Shown piece after piece: positions 25,838 to 33,366 of a DNA stretch of 64,000 nucleotides. Below the pieces are notes generated by a model. That model made no database searches, was not told the origin of the DNA, and worked only from the letters and a program-made list of their open reading frames with translations. Source of the DNA: JANQGH01 sp039177555 (GTDB lineage: Bacteria > Pseudomonadota > Alphaproteobacteria > DSM-16000 > Inquilinaceae); NCBI GenBank assembly GCA_039177555.1, contig JBCDFV010000013.1:1-64000 (forward strand), in the 5' to 3' direction. Position numbers and translations under genes: made by a program. Numbering within the stretch: the stretch's first letter is position 1; each line of letters opens with the position of its first letter.

Positions 25838-26617
25838 ATGCCCCGCACAGCGACTGTCAACTATCATGTCCACAGCCGGGCTCGACAGGCATTTCACATC
25901 GATGCCGGCGGGGTGGTCGGTAAGATCGTGTCGCCGGAGCTTGTGCCTTGCAGTGTCCCTGTCCGCGATGTTCGTGCCGACGAGGCACAGGTTTCATTCA
26001 TCAAGGACAGCGTAGCCTTCTCACACGCTCCGACGCGAGTGTCCTCCTTTGCCAACGGCACTGACTGGCGGGGGGCCTACGATCGGGAACTGACCGAACT
26101 GCTGATCCGAGAGGTTGGCGCGCAGGAGGTGCTGATCTTCGATCATACGGTTCGCATCGACGATCCGGATTCGGACCGAAAGCCGGCCCGCAATGTCCAC
26201 AGCGACTACAGCCAGGAGGGTGCGGAACAGCGTCTCGTTGATATCATCGGCGGCGACGAGGCGACGGAATGGGCGAAGGGACACTACGCCTTTATCAATG
26301 TCTGGAGGCCCGTCGAACACCCGATCAACAGCGCGCCGCTCGGCTTCGTGCGCCCGTCGAGCGTGCGAGATCAGGATTGGATCCTGATCGATCTGATCTA
26401 TCCCGATCGTCGCGGCCACATCATGGGTCTCGTGGCGAACACGGATCATGAATGGCTGTACCGATCCAAGATGACGCCCGACGAAGTGGCCTATTTCAAC
26501 ATCTACGACAATCGCGGGCGCCCTTCGATCGGCCACAGCGCGCTGGACATGGTTGAAGACGAGACGGTTACCACCATTCGCCAGAGCGTCGAGAGCCGCA
26601 CGTTGGTGCGCTACTGA
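25838..26617 (+). CDS. CmcJ/NvfI-family (GA4 desaturase-like) oxidoreductase
   Basis: The 259-residue protein shows the family's layout: VNYHVHSRAR at the start, FDHTVRIDD, then the metal-site-like NVHSDYSQEGAEQRL, the FINVWRPVEHPINSAPLGF stretch in parts, and RGHIMGLVANTDHEWLYRSKM near the C-terminus. The family includes CmcJ of cephamycin biosynthesis and fungal hydroxylases related to Fe(II)/2-oxoglutarate enzymes. In bacteria the substrates are mostly unknown. The ATG at 25838 is preferred over a TTG 12 bases upstream. It is the first gene of the presumed LysR-controlled set. Confidence 0.78.
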   Translation: MPRTATVNYHVHSRARQAFHIDAGGVVGKIVSPELVPCSVPVRDVRADEAQVSFIKDSVAFSHAPTRVSSFANGTDWRGAYDRELTELLIREVGAQEVLIFDHTVRIDDPDSDRKPARNVHSDYSQEGAEQRLVDIIGGDEATEWAKGHYAFINVWRPVEHPINSAPLGFVRPSSVRDQDWILIDLIYPDRRGHIMGLVANTDHEWLYRSKMTPDEVAYFNIYDNRGRPSIGHSALDMVEDETVTTIRQSVESRTLVRY

Positions 26618-26647
26618 CCCAAGCCGTTGTGCGTGAGAGGAAAGGAC

Positions 26648-27616
26648 ATGCTCGATAGCGATCAAGATCTTCGCTTTGCCCGGATCAACCGAGCCTTCGG
26701 CTCGGTCTTCAAACCGGGCGGGCTAAGCCTTGGCCTCGTTGTGCCGATTGAGGCCTATCCCGCCAGCCCCATCCCAACGATGGAACGACACTTGGAACGG
26801 GTGCGGCTGGCCGAGGAGCTTGGCTTTTCCGCCGCGTGGCTGCGCGACGTGCCATTCAACGTGCCCTCGTTCGGCGATGCGGGCCAGACCTACGACCCGT
26901 TCGTCTATCTGGGAACGCTGGCGGCATCGACGAGGGACATCGCACTGGGTGTTGCCAGCATCATCCTACCGCTCCGTCATCCGGCCCATGTGGCCAAGGC
27001 CGCCGCTTCGGCCGACGCGCTGTCCGATGGTCGGTTGCTTCTTGGCATCGCATCGGGAGACCGACCGGAGGAGTATCCGGCGCTCAATATGAGCTTTCCG
27101 GATCGCGGAGAGCGGTTTCGCGACAGCGTCGACTACATCCGGGCCATGGGCGAGGACGCGCCCCGACTGCAAACGGCACAGGGAACGCTGCCGGGGCGGA
27201 TCGACATGCTGCCCAAACCCGTCGGCGGGCGCATACCCATGTTGATCACCGGTGGCAGTCAGCAATCGCCCGATTGGATCGCTGAGAATGGCGACGGGTG
27301 GATGACCTATCCGAGGGACGCGGCGGCCCAGGGACGCCTGGTCAGCGCATATCGGCGCCGCGTGGCGGCCGCGGGCGGGCCGGACAAACCGGTCATGCAG
27401 TCGCTGTACATCGACCTGGTCGAGGATATGGACGCCGCGCCCAGCCCCATTCATCTCGGCTTTCGTTCAGGCATCTCGTTTCTGCGGCGCTACCTGGACG
27501 ACTTGCGAGCACTAGGCGTCAACCACGTCGCCCTCAATCTCCGGTTCAACCGCGCGGATATCGAGACGACGCTGCGGCGCCTTGCCGACCGCTTGTCGCC
27601 TGACTTCATGCCTTGA
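26648..27616 (+). CDS. Luciferase-like (LLM class) flavin-dependent oxidoreductase
   Basis: The 322-residue product has a bacterial-luciferase-type barrel: LGLVVPIEAYP, RVRLAEELGFSAAWLRDVPF, IALGVASIILPLRHPAHVAK, ADALSDGRLLLGIASGD and LITGGSQQSPDWIAENGDGW. These are FMN/F420-type monooxygenase marks. The ATG at 26648 sits behind GAGAGGAAAGG. It follows the CmcJ-type gene by 30 bases. As a two-component oxygenase it would need a flavin reductase, which is not encoded nearby. Confidence 0.85.
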   Translation: MLDSDQDLRFARINRAFGSVFKPGGLSLGLVVPIEAYPASPIPTMERHLERVRLAEELGFSAAWLRDVPFNVPSFGDAGQTYDPFVYLGTLAASTRDIALGVASIILPLRHPAHVAKAAASADALSDGRLLLGIASGDRPEEYPALNMSFPDRGERFRDSVDYIRAMGEDAPRLQTAQGTLPGRIDMLPKPVGGRIPMLITGGSQQSPDWIAENGDGWMTYPRDAAAQGRLVSAYRRRVAAAGGPDKPVMQSLYIDLVEDMDAAPSPIHLGFRSGISFLRRYLDDLRALGVNHVALNLRFNRADIETTLRRLADRLSPDFMP

Positions 27617-27651
27617 GCATCGCCGATGCAGCGCAGGGCAGATTGCTCCGC

Positions 27652-27681
27652 ATTCGCATCGATTATATAGAAAATGCGAAT
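27652..27681. promoter_or_regulatory. Inverted repeat upstream of the DUF1330 gene
   Basis: ATTCGCAT (27652-27659) and ATGCGAAT (27674-27681) form a perfect 8-bp inverted repeat with a 14-base AT-rich spacer containing TATATAG. It lies in the 177-base, AT-rich gap between the LLM oxidoreductase and DUF1330 genes. It could be a second operator for the cluster regulator or an attenuator of the upstream pair; both are inference. Confidence 0.45.
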
Positions 27682-27793
27682 TATTAAATCTCTTTATCCC
27701 CGTTTATTCGGATAATCCAGCACATATGTTTGGGACGCGTCGGTCAGAGGCGCGCGGCCTCATCTCAACGTCAAACCAGAGGAGCACAGTCAA

Positions 27794-28096
27794 ATGGCCT
27801 ACTATTCCGTTCTTGAAGTCACCCCAACCAGCGATGTGTGGATTCCCGACTATATCGGCCCCGCCAACAAGCTGGTCGCCCAGCATGGCGGCCAATATCT
27901 CGCCCGCACCGCCAGCCACGAGCGTCTGGAGGGCGAGGGTGGAGGGGCCGCCCTTCGGATTATCATCAAGTGGCCTTCGAAGGATGCTGCCAAGGCCTTC
28001 ATGAGCGACCCGGACTATGTGCCCCATCTCAAAGCCCGCACCGCAGGCTCCAACAGCCATCACTTCCTGATCGAGGGCAAAGACGACCTCGCCTGA
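27794..28096 (+). CDS. DUF1330 family protein
   Basis: A 100-residue protein starting MAYYSVLEVTPTSDVWIPDY, with AGAGGAG upstream. The ferredoxin-like alpha/beta pattern with HGGQYLARTASHERLEG and IIIKWPSKDAAKAFMSDPDY matches DUF1330, dimeric alpha-beta barrel proteins related to antibiotic-biosynthesis monooxygenases. It lies between an LLM oxidoreductase and an SDR and may be part of the same pathway. No cofactor motif is visible. Confidence 0.82.
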   Translation: MAYYSVLEVTPTSDVWIPDYIGPANKLVAQHGGQYLARTASHERLEGEGGGAALRIIIKWPSKDAAKAFMSDPDYVPHLKARTAGSNSHHFLIEGKDDLA

Positions 28097-28165
28097 GGCA
28101 TCCCGCAGATCCCATCCGCATCCATGGCGCACCATCGTTGAGCGCCGTCCCCAGGAGTTCGAAAC

Positions 28166-28975
28166 GTGCAAAAGACCATTCTGATTACCGGTGCGACCGA
28201 CGGCATCGGGCTGGAAACGGCGAAGATGCTGGTTTCGGCGGGCCACGACGTGCTGCTGCATGGGCGCAATCCGGCAAAGCTGGCCGAGGCGCAAGAGGCC
28301 CTGGGGGCCGTGTCCGACGGCCGCGCGATCGACGGCTATCTGGCCGATCTTTCGCGCATGACCGAGGTCGAGGCGCTCGCCAAGGCGGTCGCCGCCAAGC
28401 ACACCAAGCTGGACGTAGTGATCAACAATGCCGGTATTCTTCGCACACCCGATACGATAACCGAGGACGGGCTCGATATCCGGTTTGCGGTCAACACGCT
28501 GGCGCCCTACCTGCTGACAGAACGCCTGCTGCCGCTTCTCGGCACGGACGGCCGGGTCATCAATCTGTCGTCCGCGGCACAGGCGCCGGTCGATCTTCGG
28601 GCGCTTAGAGGGCAGGTGCAGCTGGCCCACATGCCGGCCTATGCGCAAAGCAAGCTGGCGCTGACCATGTGGTCGCGCCAGATGGGCCTGGCGCTCGGGC
28701 CGGACGGCCCCGTGATCGTGGCAGTCAATCCGGGCTCGATGCTCGGCACCAAGATGGTGAAGGAGGGCTTTGGCGCTGCCGGCGGCGACATCCGCATCGG
28801 CGCGCGCATTCTGACCCGCAGCGCCACAGAGGACGCGTTCGCGGAAGCCTCGGGCCAGTATTTCGACAACGACGCAAGCCGTTTCGCCGCTCCCCATCCC
28901 GACGCGCTCGACATGGACAAATCGCAAGCGGTCGTGCGGGCAATCGAGGAGACTTTGAGCAGAATTGCCCGCTAG
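28166..28975 (+). CDS. Short-chain dehydrogenase/reductase
   Basis: The 269-residue protein begins at a GTG with AGGAG upstream. It has the Rossmann motif TGATDGIG, the NNAG motif, the catalytic Ser in NLSSAAQ and the YAQSK catalytic Tyr-Lys pair. The long segment between the NNAG and YxxxK motifs resembles retinol-dehydrogenase/WW-oxidoreductase-like SDRs. It is the fourth gene of the presumed LysR-linked redox set. Substrate unknown. Confidence 0.87.
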   Translation: MQKTILITGATDGIGLETAKMLVSAGHDVLLHGRNPAKLAEAQEALGAVSDGRAIDGYLADLSRMTEVEALAKAVAAKHTKLDVVINNAGILRTPDTITEDGLDIRFAVNTLAPYLLTERLLPLLGTDGRVINLSSAAQAPVDLRALRGQVQLAHMPAYAQSKLALTMWSRQMGLALGPDGPVIVAVNPGSMLGTKMVKEGFGAAGGDIRIGARILTRSATEDAFAEASGQYFDNDASRFAAPHPDALDMDKSQAVVRAIEETLSRIAR

Positions 28976-29066
28976 CCGCAGCCCGGCGACCTGAGAGCGC
29001 GGCCACCAAACGATCCCAAATCGGCGATGCTTGACTCAATTGAGGAATATATGCCCATGATTGCGC

Positions 29067-29288
29067 ATGGACAGTCGCGACACGCTTGCGGGACCGCCGC
29101 GCCATGAAGGCACGGGCCATGACGATCTGCAGTTCGGCATCGAGCTGGTCATGCGCGGTGTCGGCGGCGGTCACCGGCGACGCACCAACCCGCGCGTGAA
29201 GTCGGAGGACGAGGCGCGACAGATCGCCGAGCGGGTCGCCGCCTGGCTGCGCGACCGGTACGTTCTGGCCCGCAAGCCGGCGGAATAG
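29067..29288 (+). CDS. Small hypothetical protein
   Basis: A 73-residue frame from the ATG at 29067 with GC-rich third positions like the neighbouring genes and a plausible helical C-terminus (EDEARQIAERVAAWLRDRY). There is no clear ribosome-binding site and I recognise no family. It could be a real small gene or chance. Confidence 0.35.
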   Translation: MDSRDTLAGPPRHEGTGHDDLQFGIELVMRGVGGGHRRRTNPRVKSEDEARQIAERVAAWLRDRYVLARKPAE

Positions 29289-29419
29289 GTGGGGTGGCCG
29301 GACCCGCGCTGTGAACCTCCTCGCGGTAGGAAAGCTGGACCCGTTTGACTTCCATCAATGTCGTCAATCGTCGGGTTGTCGACTCTGCGGCCTGTGACAC
29401 ACCGCCGATGAAGGACAAC

Positions 29420-29441
29420 GACCAATGAGCGACCAATGAGC
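29420..29441 (+). repeat. 11-bp tandem duplication at the AhpD-like start codon
   Basis: GACCAATGAGC occurs twice head to tail (29420-29430 and 29431-29441). The first copy creates an out-of-frame ATG that is read as Met-Ser-Asp-Gln-stop, with its TGA overlapping the start codon of the AhpD-like gene (29436). AAGGA is better spaced for the first ATG than for the second. Confidence 0.7.
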
Positions 29442-29777
29442 AAGGACTGGGCCCAGTTTTCCAAAGACGTCGACGCCCGCAGCGCCGCCCTGTTCAAGGC
29501 CGCGCCGGACACCATGCGCGCCTTTCGCGGCCTGGTGCGCGAGGCGGGCAAGGACGGCGCCTTGGACAAGAAAACCAAGGAGTTGATCGCGCTGGCGATC
29601 GCCATTGCGATCCGCTGCGAGGGCTGCCTGTCCTTTCACGTGCGCGCGGTCATCAAATATGGCGCGACGCGCGACGAGGTGCTGGACGTGATCGGCGTAG
29701 CGGTCGAGATGGGCGGCGGCCCGTCCTCCGTCTACGGCGCCGAGGCGCTGGAGGCGTTCGATCAGCTGTCCGGATAA
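29436..29777 (+). CDS. Carboxymuconolactone decarboxylase/AhpD-family protein
   Basis: The 113-residue protein has the family core: TKELIALAIAIAIRCEGCLSFHVRAV in pieces, with the redox-type CxxC-x3-His (CEGCLSFH), then TRDEVLDVIGVAVEMGGGPS. The CxxC form is shared with AhpD-like alkylhydroperoxidases and points to a small helical peroxidase or thiol-redox protein. Initiation may be coupled to a four-codon leader created by an 11-bp duplication. It lies just beyond the LysR-linked redox genes and may serve the same stress. Confidence 0.85.
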   Translation: MSKDWAQFSKDVDARSAALFKAAPDTMRAFRGLVREAGKDGALDKKTKELIALAIAIAIRCEGCLSFHVRAVIKYGATRDEVLDVIGVAVEMGGGPSSVYGAEALEAFDQLSG

Positions 29778-29961
29778 CGTCGACGCCACCGTCTGCGTGG
29801 CGGGCTCGCTGGCTTCACGGCGGAGTTGATTCTCACCATTCTGGTGCGCAAAACAGACCCGGACAACTGTACGATTACCAATCCATACGGATACTGAACG
29901 AACGCGCAACCACCCCAAAGAGCAAACTGACCAAAAAGATCTGCCTGAATGACACTTTAAA

Positions 29962-30003
29962 TTGATGTCGACTTTTTTCTTCCCTTATACTGACTCTAGT
30001 CAG
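29962..30003 (+). promoter_or_regulatory. Promoter with overlapping palindromic operator
   Basis: TTGATG (29962-29967), 18 bases, then TATACT (29986-29991) form a good sigma-70-like promoter for the acyltransferase gene. The palindrome CTGACT-CT-AGTCAG (29990-30003) overlaps the end of the -10 and the expected transcription start, the typical place for a repressor site. It is of a size and form used by TetR-type regulators, but none is encoded nearby. The rest of the gap from 29778 is AT-rich with nothing else recognised. Confidence 0.6.
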
Positions 30004-30018
30004 CGATGGGAGGTTGCG

Positions 30019-30867
30019 ATGATCGAGCCAAATCAGGTCAGTCTGCGGGATTATCGTGTATCGTTCGCCATGCCGGACGACCCTTGGGCATTTCGGCACT
30101 TCTTTCGTTCGCTGGAGGCGTTGTTCGGTGCGTGGTCCTGTGCGCGGCTGAGCCGCAGGGCCCATGCGGAAATGAAGCCTGGGGAATCGATTTGGGGAGC
30201 CTATCTGCGGTTGGCGGATGCCGAGGCCGAAGCCATCGGCGAGACCTTGCCGCAGATCCCTCGCGACCGTGCCGCCGTTTTCGTCGCCAACCATCCCACG
30301 GGCATCCCGGATGCCGCCGTTCTCGGTCATCTGATCGACCGCCACATCCGCAGCGACGCGCTGTTCATTACGTTCCGCCCACTGGCGCAATTGCCGAGCG
30401 TGGCGGATCGGTCGATCCCGATCGACCTGCCGTCACCGTCCGGTCGCTTCAGCCGGAAACGCGCGCGAAACATGGCGCGCAGCTTCGCGACGGCCCGTCA
30501 GCACCTGAACGAAGGCGGTGCGGTCGTCGCCTTTCCGGCCGGACCGGACGGCACGTGCACGCCATCGGGCACTTACGTCGACGGCCCCTGGCAAAAGGCC
30601 ACCTTCAAGCTCGCAGCCGAGACCGGCGCCGTGATCGTGCCCGTCTTTATCGACGCCCAGATGTCCCGATTGAGGCGCGCCTGTCGAAGATTGAGCCCGC
30701 TGCTCTATCACGCCGCCGCGGCCCATGAGGTGCGCAACATGAAGAAGCGCCGCATAGAGGCGGTCTTCGGCCAACCTATCGATGCGGCTGGACTGGCAAG
30801 CGAGACTGCCGACGGCGATGTCGCCAGCGTGATGCGCGAAACGACCTACGCGCTCGCCGCGGCGTAG
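30019..30867 (+). CDS. PlsC-like 1-acyl-glycerol-phosphate/lysolipid acyltransferase-family protein
   Basis: The 282-residue protein starts at the ATG at 30019 behind GGGAGG. It has an acyltransferase-like block, VANHPTGIPDAAVL (variant of the NHxxxxD active site), a later IPIDLPSPSGR stretch and AFPAGPDG (the family's FPxG element), then GAVIVPVFIDAQ. These fit a PlsC-type enzyme for acylating a phospholipid or ornithine-lipid precursor. There is no clear transmembrane helix, so peripheral membrane attachment is likely. It is preceded by a strong promoter with an operator. The 3' end overlaps the convergent lyase gene by 22 bases. Confidence 0.72.
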   Translation: MIEPNQVSLRDYRVSFAMPDDPWAFRHFFRSLEALFGAWSCARLSRRAHAEMKPGESIWGAYLRLADAEAEAIGETLPQIPRDRAAVFVANHPTGIPDAAVLGHLIDRHIRSDALFITFRPLAQLPSVADRSIPIDLPSPSGRFSRKRARNMARSFATARQHLNEGGAVVAFPAGPDGTCTPSGTYVDGPWQKATFKLAAETGAVIVPVFIDAQMSRLRRACRRLSPLLYHAAAAHEVRNMKKRRIEAVFGQPIDAAGLASETADGDVASVMRETTYALAAA

Positions 30868-31622
30868 ACCTTTCCGGCCTCTTCCGTCAGGGCCGCCATG
30901 GCCGACCGATAAGGCCCCGGACCGTGGCTGACCCGGGCCACGCCAAGCTTGGCCAGCCTTTCGACCGTCGGTGCGCCACCCATCATCATGATGTTCACCG
31001 GCAGCGCTACCGCAGCGCACAGATCGGCGATCAGCGCCTCTTCGACCAGCGCGGGTGCGAAGAAGCCGCTGGCACCGGCGTCCCGATAGGCAGCGGCACG
31101 CTGTTTGGCCTCGTCCAGGATCTCGGCGTGGCGCGCTCGGTCGGGCTGCTTCAGAAACAGATCCGTCCGGGCGTTGATAAACAGCGGAATGCCAAGGGTC
31201 TCAGCGCGGCTGTGGATCGCGGCAATGCGGGCGCATTGCGCCTCAATACCGTAAAGGCCATCGCCGCCGACGACTTGATCCTCGAAATTGATGCCGATGG
31301 CGCCGGCGCCGACAATCCGGGCGACGTTTTGGGCAACCGCGTCCGGCGCCTCGGCATAACCGCCCTCGAAATCGATGCTGACCGGCACCTCGACCGCACC
31401 GGCGATGTGCCGGGCGACCTGTTCCACAACGTCCAGTGGAACCGCCTCGCCATCCTGGAAGCCCTGGGCGGCGGCGACCGACCAGCTTCCGGTCGCGACC
31501 GCCGGGGCACCGGCCTTCGCGACGGCAGCGGCGCTGCCTGCGTCCCAGATGTTGTAGAGCACCAGCGGGGTGCCCTTGACATGCAGAGCGTGAAACTGAC
31601 GGGCCTTTTCCGATTGATCCAT
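30846..31622 (-). CDS. Isocitrate lyase/PEP mutase-family protein
   Basis: A 258-residue TIM-barrel protein with YNIWDAGSAAAVAKAGAPAVATGS in pieces, SIDFEGGY, GINFEDQ, INARTD and a C-terminal GVARVSHGPGPYR. These give the acidic Mg-binding residues of the superfamily. The usual catalytic KKCGH loop of true isocitrate and methylisocitrate lyases is absent, as in the short oxaloacetate decarboxylase/phosphonopyruvate-type members, so the reaction is unknown. It starts four bases after the ada stop and is very likely co-transcribed with ada. Confidence 0.82.
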   Translation of the reverse strand: MDQSEKARQFHALHVKGTPLVLYNIWDAGSAAAVAKAGAPAVATGSWSVAAAQGFQDGEAVPLDVVEQVARHIAGAVEVPVSIDFEGGYAEAPDAVAQNVARIVGAGAIGINFEDQVVGGDGLYGIEAQCARIAAIHSRAETLGIPLFINARTDLFLKQPDRARHAEILDEAKQRAAAYRDAGASGFFAPALVEEALIADLCAAVALPVNIMMMGGAPTVERLAKLGVARVSHGPGPYRSAMAALTEEAGKVYAAASA

Positions 31623-31626
31623 GCTG

Positions 31627-32706
31627 CTACCCCGCGATTTTCATGTCTTGTTGGTGTGCCGCCGCGCGGCGCTCATGTTCCAGCAACCAGCGCTTTCGCC
31701 ACAGCCCGCCACCATAGCCGGTCAGGTCGCCATTGGCGCCGATGATACGATGGCAGGGCACGACAATGGCGATCGGGTTGGCGCCGTTGGCCCGCGCCAC
31801 CGCCCTGACGGCGGCCGGCCGGCCGATGTCGGCGGCGATCTCGGAATAGCTGCGCGTCTCGCCCACCGGCAGTGCCCTCAGCCTGTCCCAAACCTGCCGC
31901 GTGAAGTCCGACCCTTGTCGGGCAAGCGGAACCGAGAACGCCGCCAAGCGCCCGTCGAAATACTGGGCAAGCTCGGTCTTCAGCCGATCGATCAGCGGCG
32001 ACGGCCCGATGGCGATGCCCGACCGCGTCGTCTCCTGCAGGCGCTTCAACTCCGCCGGCAGGGCCTTGCGTTCGAAGAACTCCAGCAGGTGCAACGCATG
32101 CTGGTCGGCGATCGCAACCATCGGGCCGATCGGCGTCTCGATCCAGGCGGCCGTCAGCAGGCTGCGGCCGCGCAACCCGGCTGGCGGCTGGCCCAGCAGG
32201 CGCCCAAAGGCGGCCCGGAAGCCGCTGGCGGACTCGAAGCCGGCCTCCAACTGCGCCTGGATGACCGGCTCGCCCGATGACAGCGTCTTCGACGCGCTGC
32301 CCAGGCGCCTGAGGCGCGCCATGTCCAGAAAGGTGATGCCGAAATGGCGTTTGAAGGCCCGGCGTACGGTCGACGGATCATGGCCAAGGGCGACCAGATC
32401 GGTCTCACGCCAGCGCCGTGCCGGGTCGCGCTCCAGCGCCTCGGTCAGGGACTTGACGAGCGGGTCGGCCTCGCCGGCGGGCGCCAAGGGCCGGCATCGC
32501 TTGCATGGACGGTAACCGGCCGCCAGGCAGGCCGCGACGGAGTCGTAAAAGACGCTGTTCTCGCGTTTCGGATTTCGCGCCGGGCAGACCAGCCGACAGA
32601 AGACCCCGGTGCTTTTCACGGCAACGAAGGCGAACCCGTCATAGGCGGGGTCGCGCCGGACCAGCGCATCGTAGAGGACGTCGTCGTTCGGCAGATCGAA
32701 CAGCAT
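31627..32706 (-). CDS. ada: Ada: methylphosphotriester/O6-methylguanine-DNA methyltransferase and activator
   Basis: The 359-residue bifunctional protein repairs alkylated DNA and activates the adaptive response. Residues 1-75 are the Zn-binding N-Ada domain with four cysteines (C37, C41, C68, C71); C37 is the expected methyl acceptor. Then follow an AraC-type helix-turn-helix (RRAFKRHFGITFLDMARLRRLG region) and the methyltransferase domain ending with VPCHRIIG (C318 acceptor). All functional parts are present. Four 10-bp tandem repeats lie upstream at 32752-32791. The ICL-family gene is just downstream in the same orientation. Confidence 0.93.
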   Translation of the reverse strand: MLFDLPNDDVLYDALVRRDPAYDGFAFVAVKSTGVFCRLVCPARNPKRENSVFYDSVAACLAAGYRPCKRCRPLAPAGEADPLVKSLTEALERDPARRWRETDLVALGHDPSTVRRAFKRHFGITFLDMARLRRLGSASKTLSSGEPVIQAQLEAGFESASGFRAAFGRLLGQPPAGLRGRSLLTAAWIETPIGPMVAIADQHALHLLEFFERKALPAELKRLQETTRSGIAIGPSPLIDRLKTELAQYFDGRLAAFSVPLARQGSDFTRQVWDRLRALPVGETRSYSEIAADIGRPAAVRAVARANGANPIAIVVPCHRIIGANGDLTGYGGGLWRKRWLLEHERRAAAHQQDMKIAG

Positions 32707-32751
32707 GGTCTCTGTCTAGCGCAGGCGATCATTCAGCGCCGCCAAAAATCG

Positions 32752-32791
32752 GGCGTTGATTGGCGTTGATTAGCGTTGATTGGCGTTGATT
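32752..32791. repeat. Four tandem 10-bp repeats upstream of ada
   Basis: The unit GGCGTTGATT is repeated four times without gaps (32752-32761, 32762-32771, 32772-32781, 32782-32791); only the first base of the third copy differs. The array fills most of the 95-base gap between the Lrp-family stop and the ada start, about 46 bases ahead of the ada ATG. A 10-bp period puts all copies on nearly the same face of the helix. It does not exactly match the Escherichia coli Ada A/B boxes. Confidence 0.85.
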
Positions 32792-32801
32792 CAGGGCGAG
32801 G

Positions 32802-33278
32802 TCATTTTCCGGCCGTCACGAAGGGTGGCAAGCGGGGCTCAACCGGCGAGGACTGGATGATCGAGGTGTTGATCGTGGCGTAGGGAATGATCTTGTCGAT
32901 CAGAGATTCCAGATCCTCGACCGACCGCACCAGGGCCCGCGCGATAAAGCAGTCCTCGCCGGTGACGCGGTCGCAGGAGACGATCTGCGGCAGCGATCTC
33001 ACGATTTCCGCCACCTTGGGCAACTGACCCGGTATGGGCCGGATGCGCAGCCAGGCCGCAAGGTGGTAACCGAGCGCACGCGGATTGATTTGGGCGACGT
33101 AGCCCTCGATGACACCCATCTCCTCAAGCCGCTTCAGCCGTTCCGACACGCTGGGCGCGGAGAGGCCGACGCGCCGGGCAAGCGCGGCGATGCTCAGCCT
33201 CGCCTCGGACGACAGCGCCTGGAGCAACGCTAGATCAATGGCGTCGAGTACTCCGATCCCATATCGGAGGTCTTTCAC
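32802..33278 (-). CDS. Lrp/AsnC-family transcriptional regulator
   Basis: The 158-residue regulator has an N-terminal helix-turn-helix (DAIDLALLQALSSEARLS, then VGLSAPSVSERLKRLEEMGVI) and a RAM-type ligand domain (RIRPIPG, CDRVTGEDCFIARALV). I start it at the GTG at 33278, with AAGG upstream; the frame remains open to 33416, but that stretch overlaps the divergent transporter and is not conserved in type. It is divergent from an EamA-type exporter, the usual pairing of an Lrp-like sensor with an amino-acid efflux gene. Confidence 0.88.
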   Translation of the reverse strand: MKDLRYGIGVLDAIDLALLQALSSEARLSIAALARRVGLSAPSVSERLKRLEEMGVIEGYVAQINPRALGYHLAAWLRIRPIPGQLPKVAEIVRSLPQIVSCDRVTGEDCFIARALVRSVEDLESLIDKIIPYATINTSIIQSSPVEPRLPPFVTAGK

Positions 33279-33366
33279 GGAAATCACCTTACTATCATCT
33301 GCAATTCTGCGACTTGACCTTCCACTTAGCATAGCGTTTCGCAGCGGAGACTTCGAGTCTGTCGCT

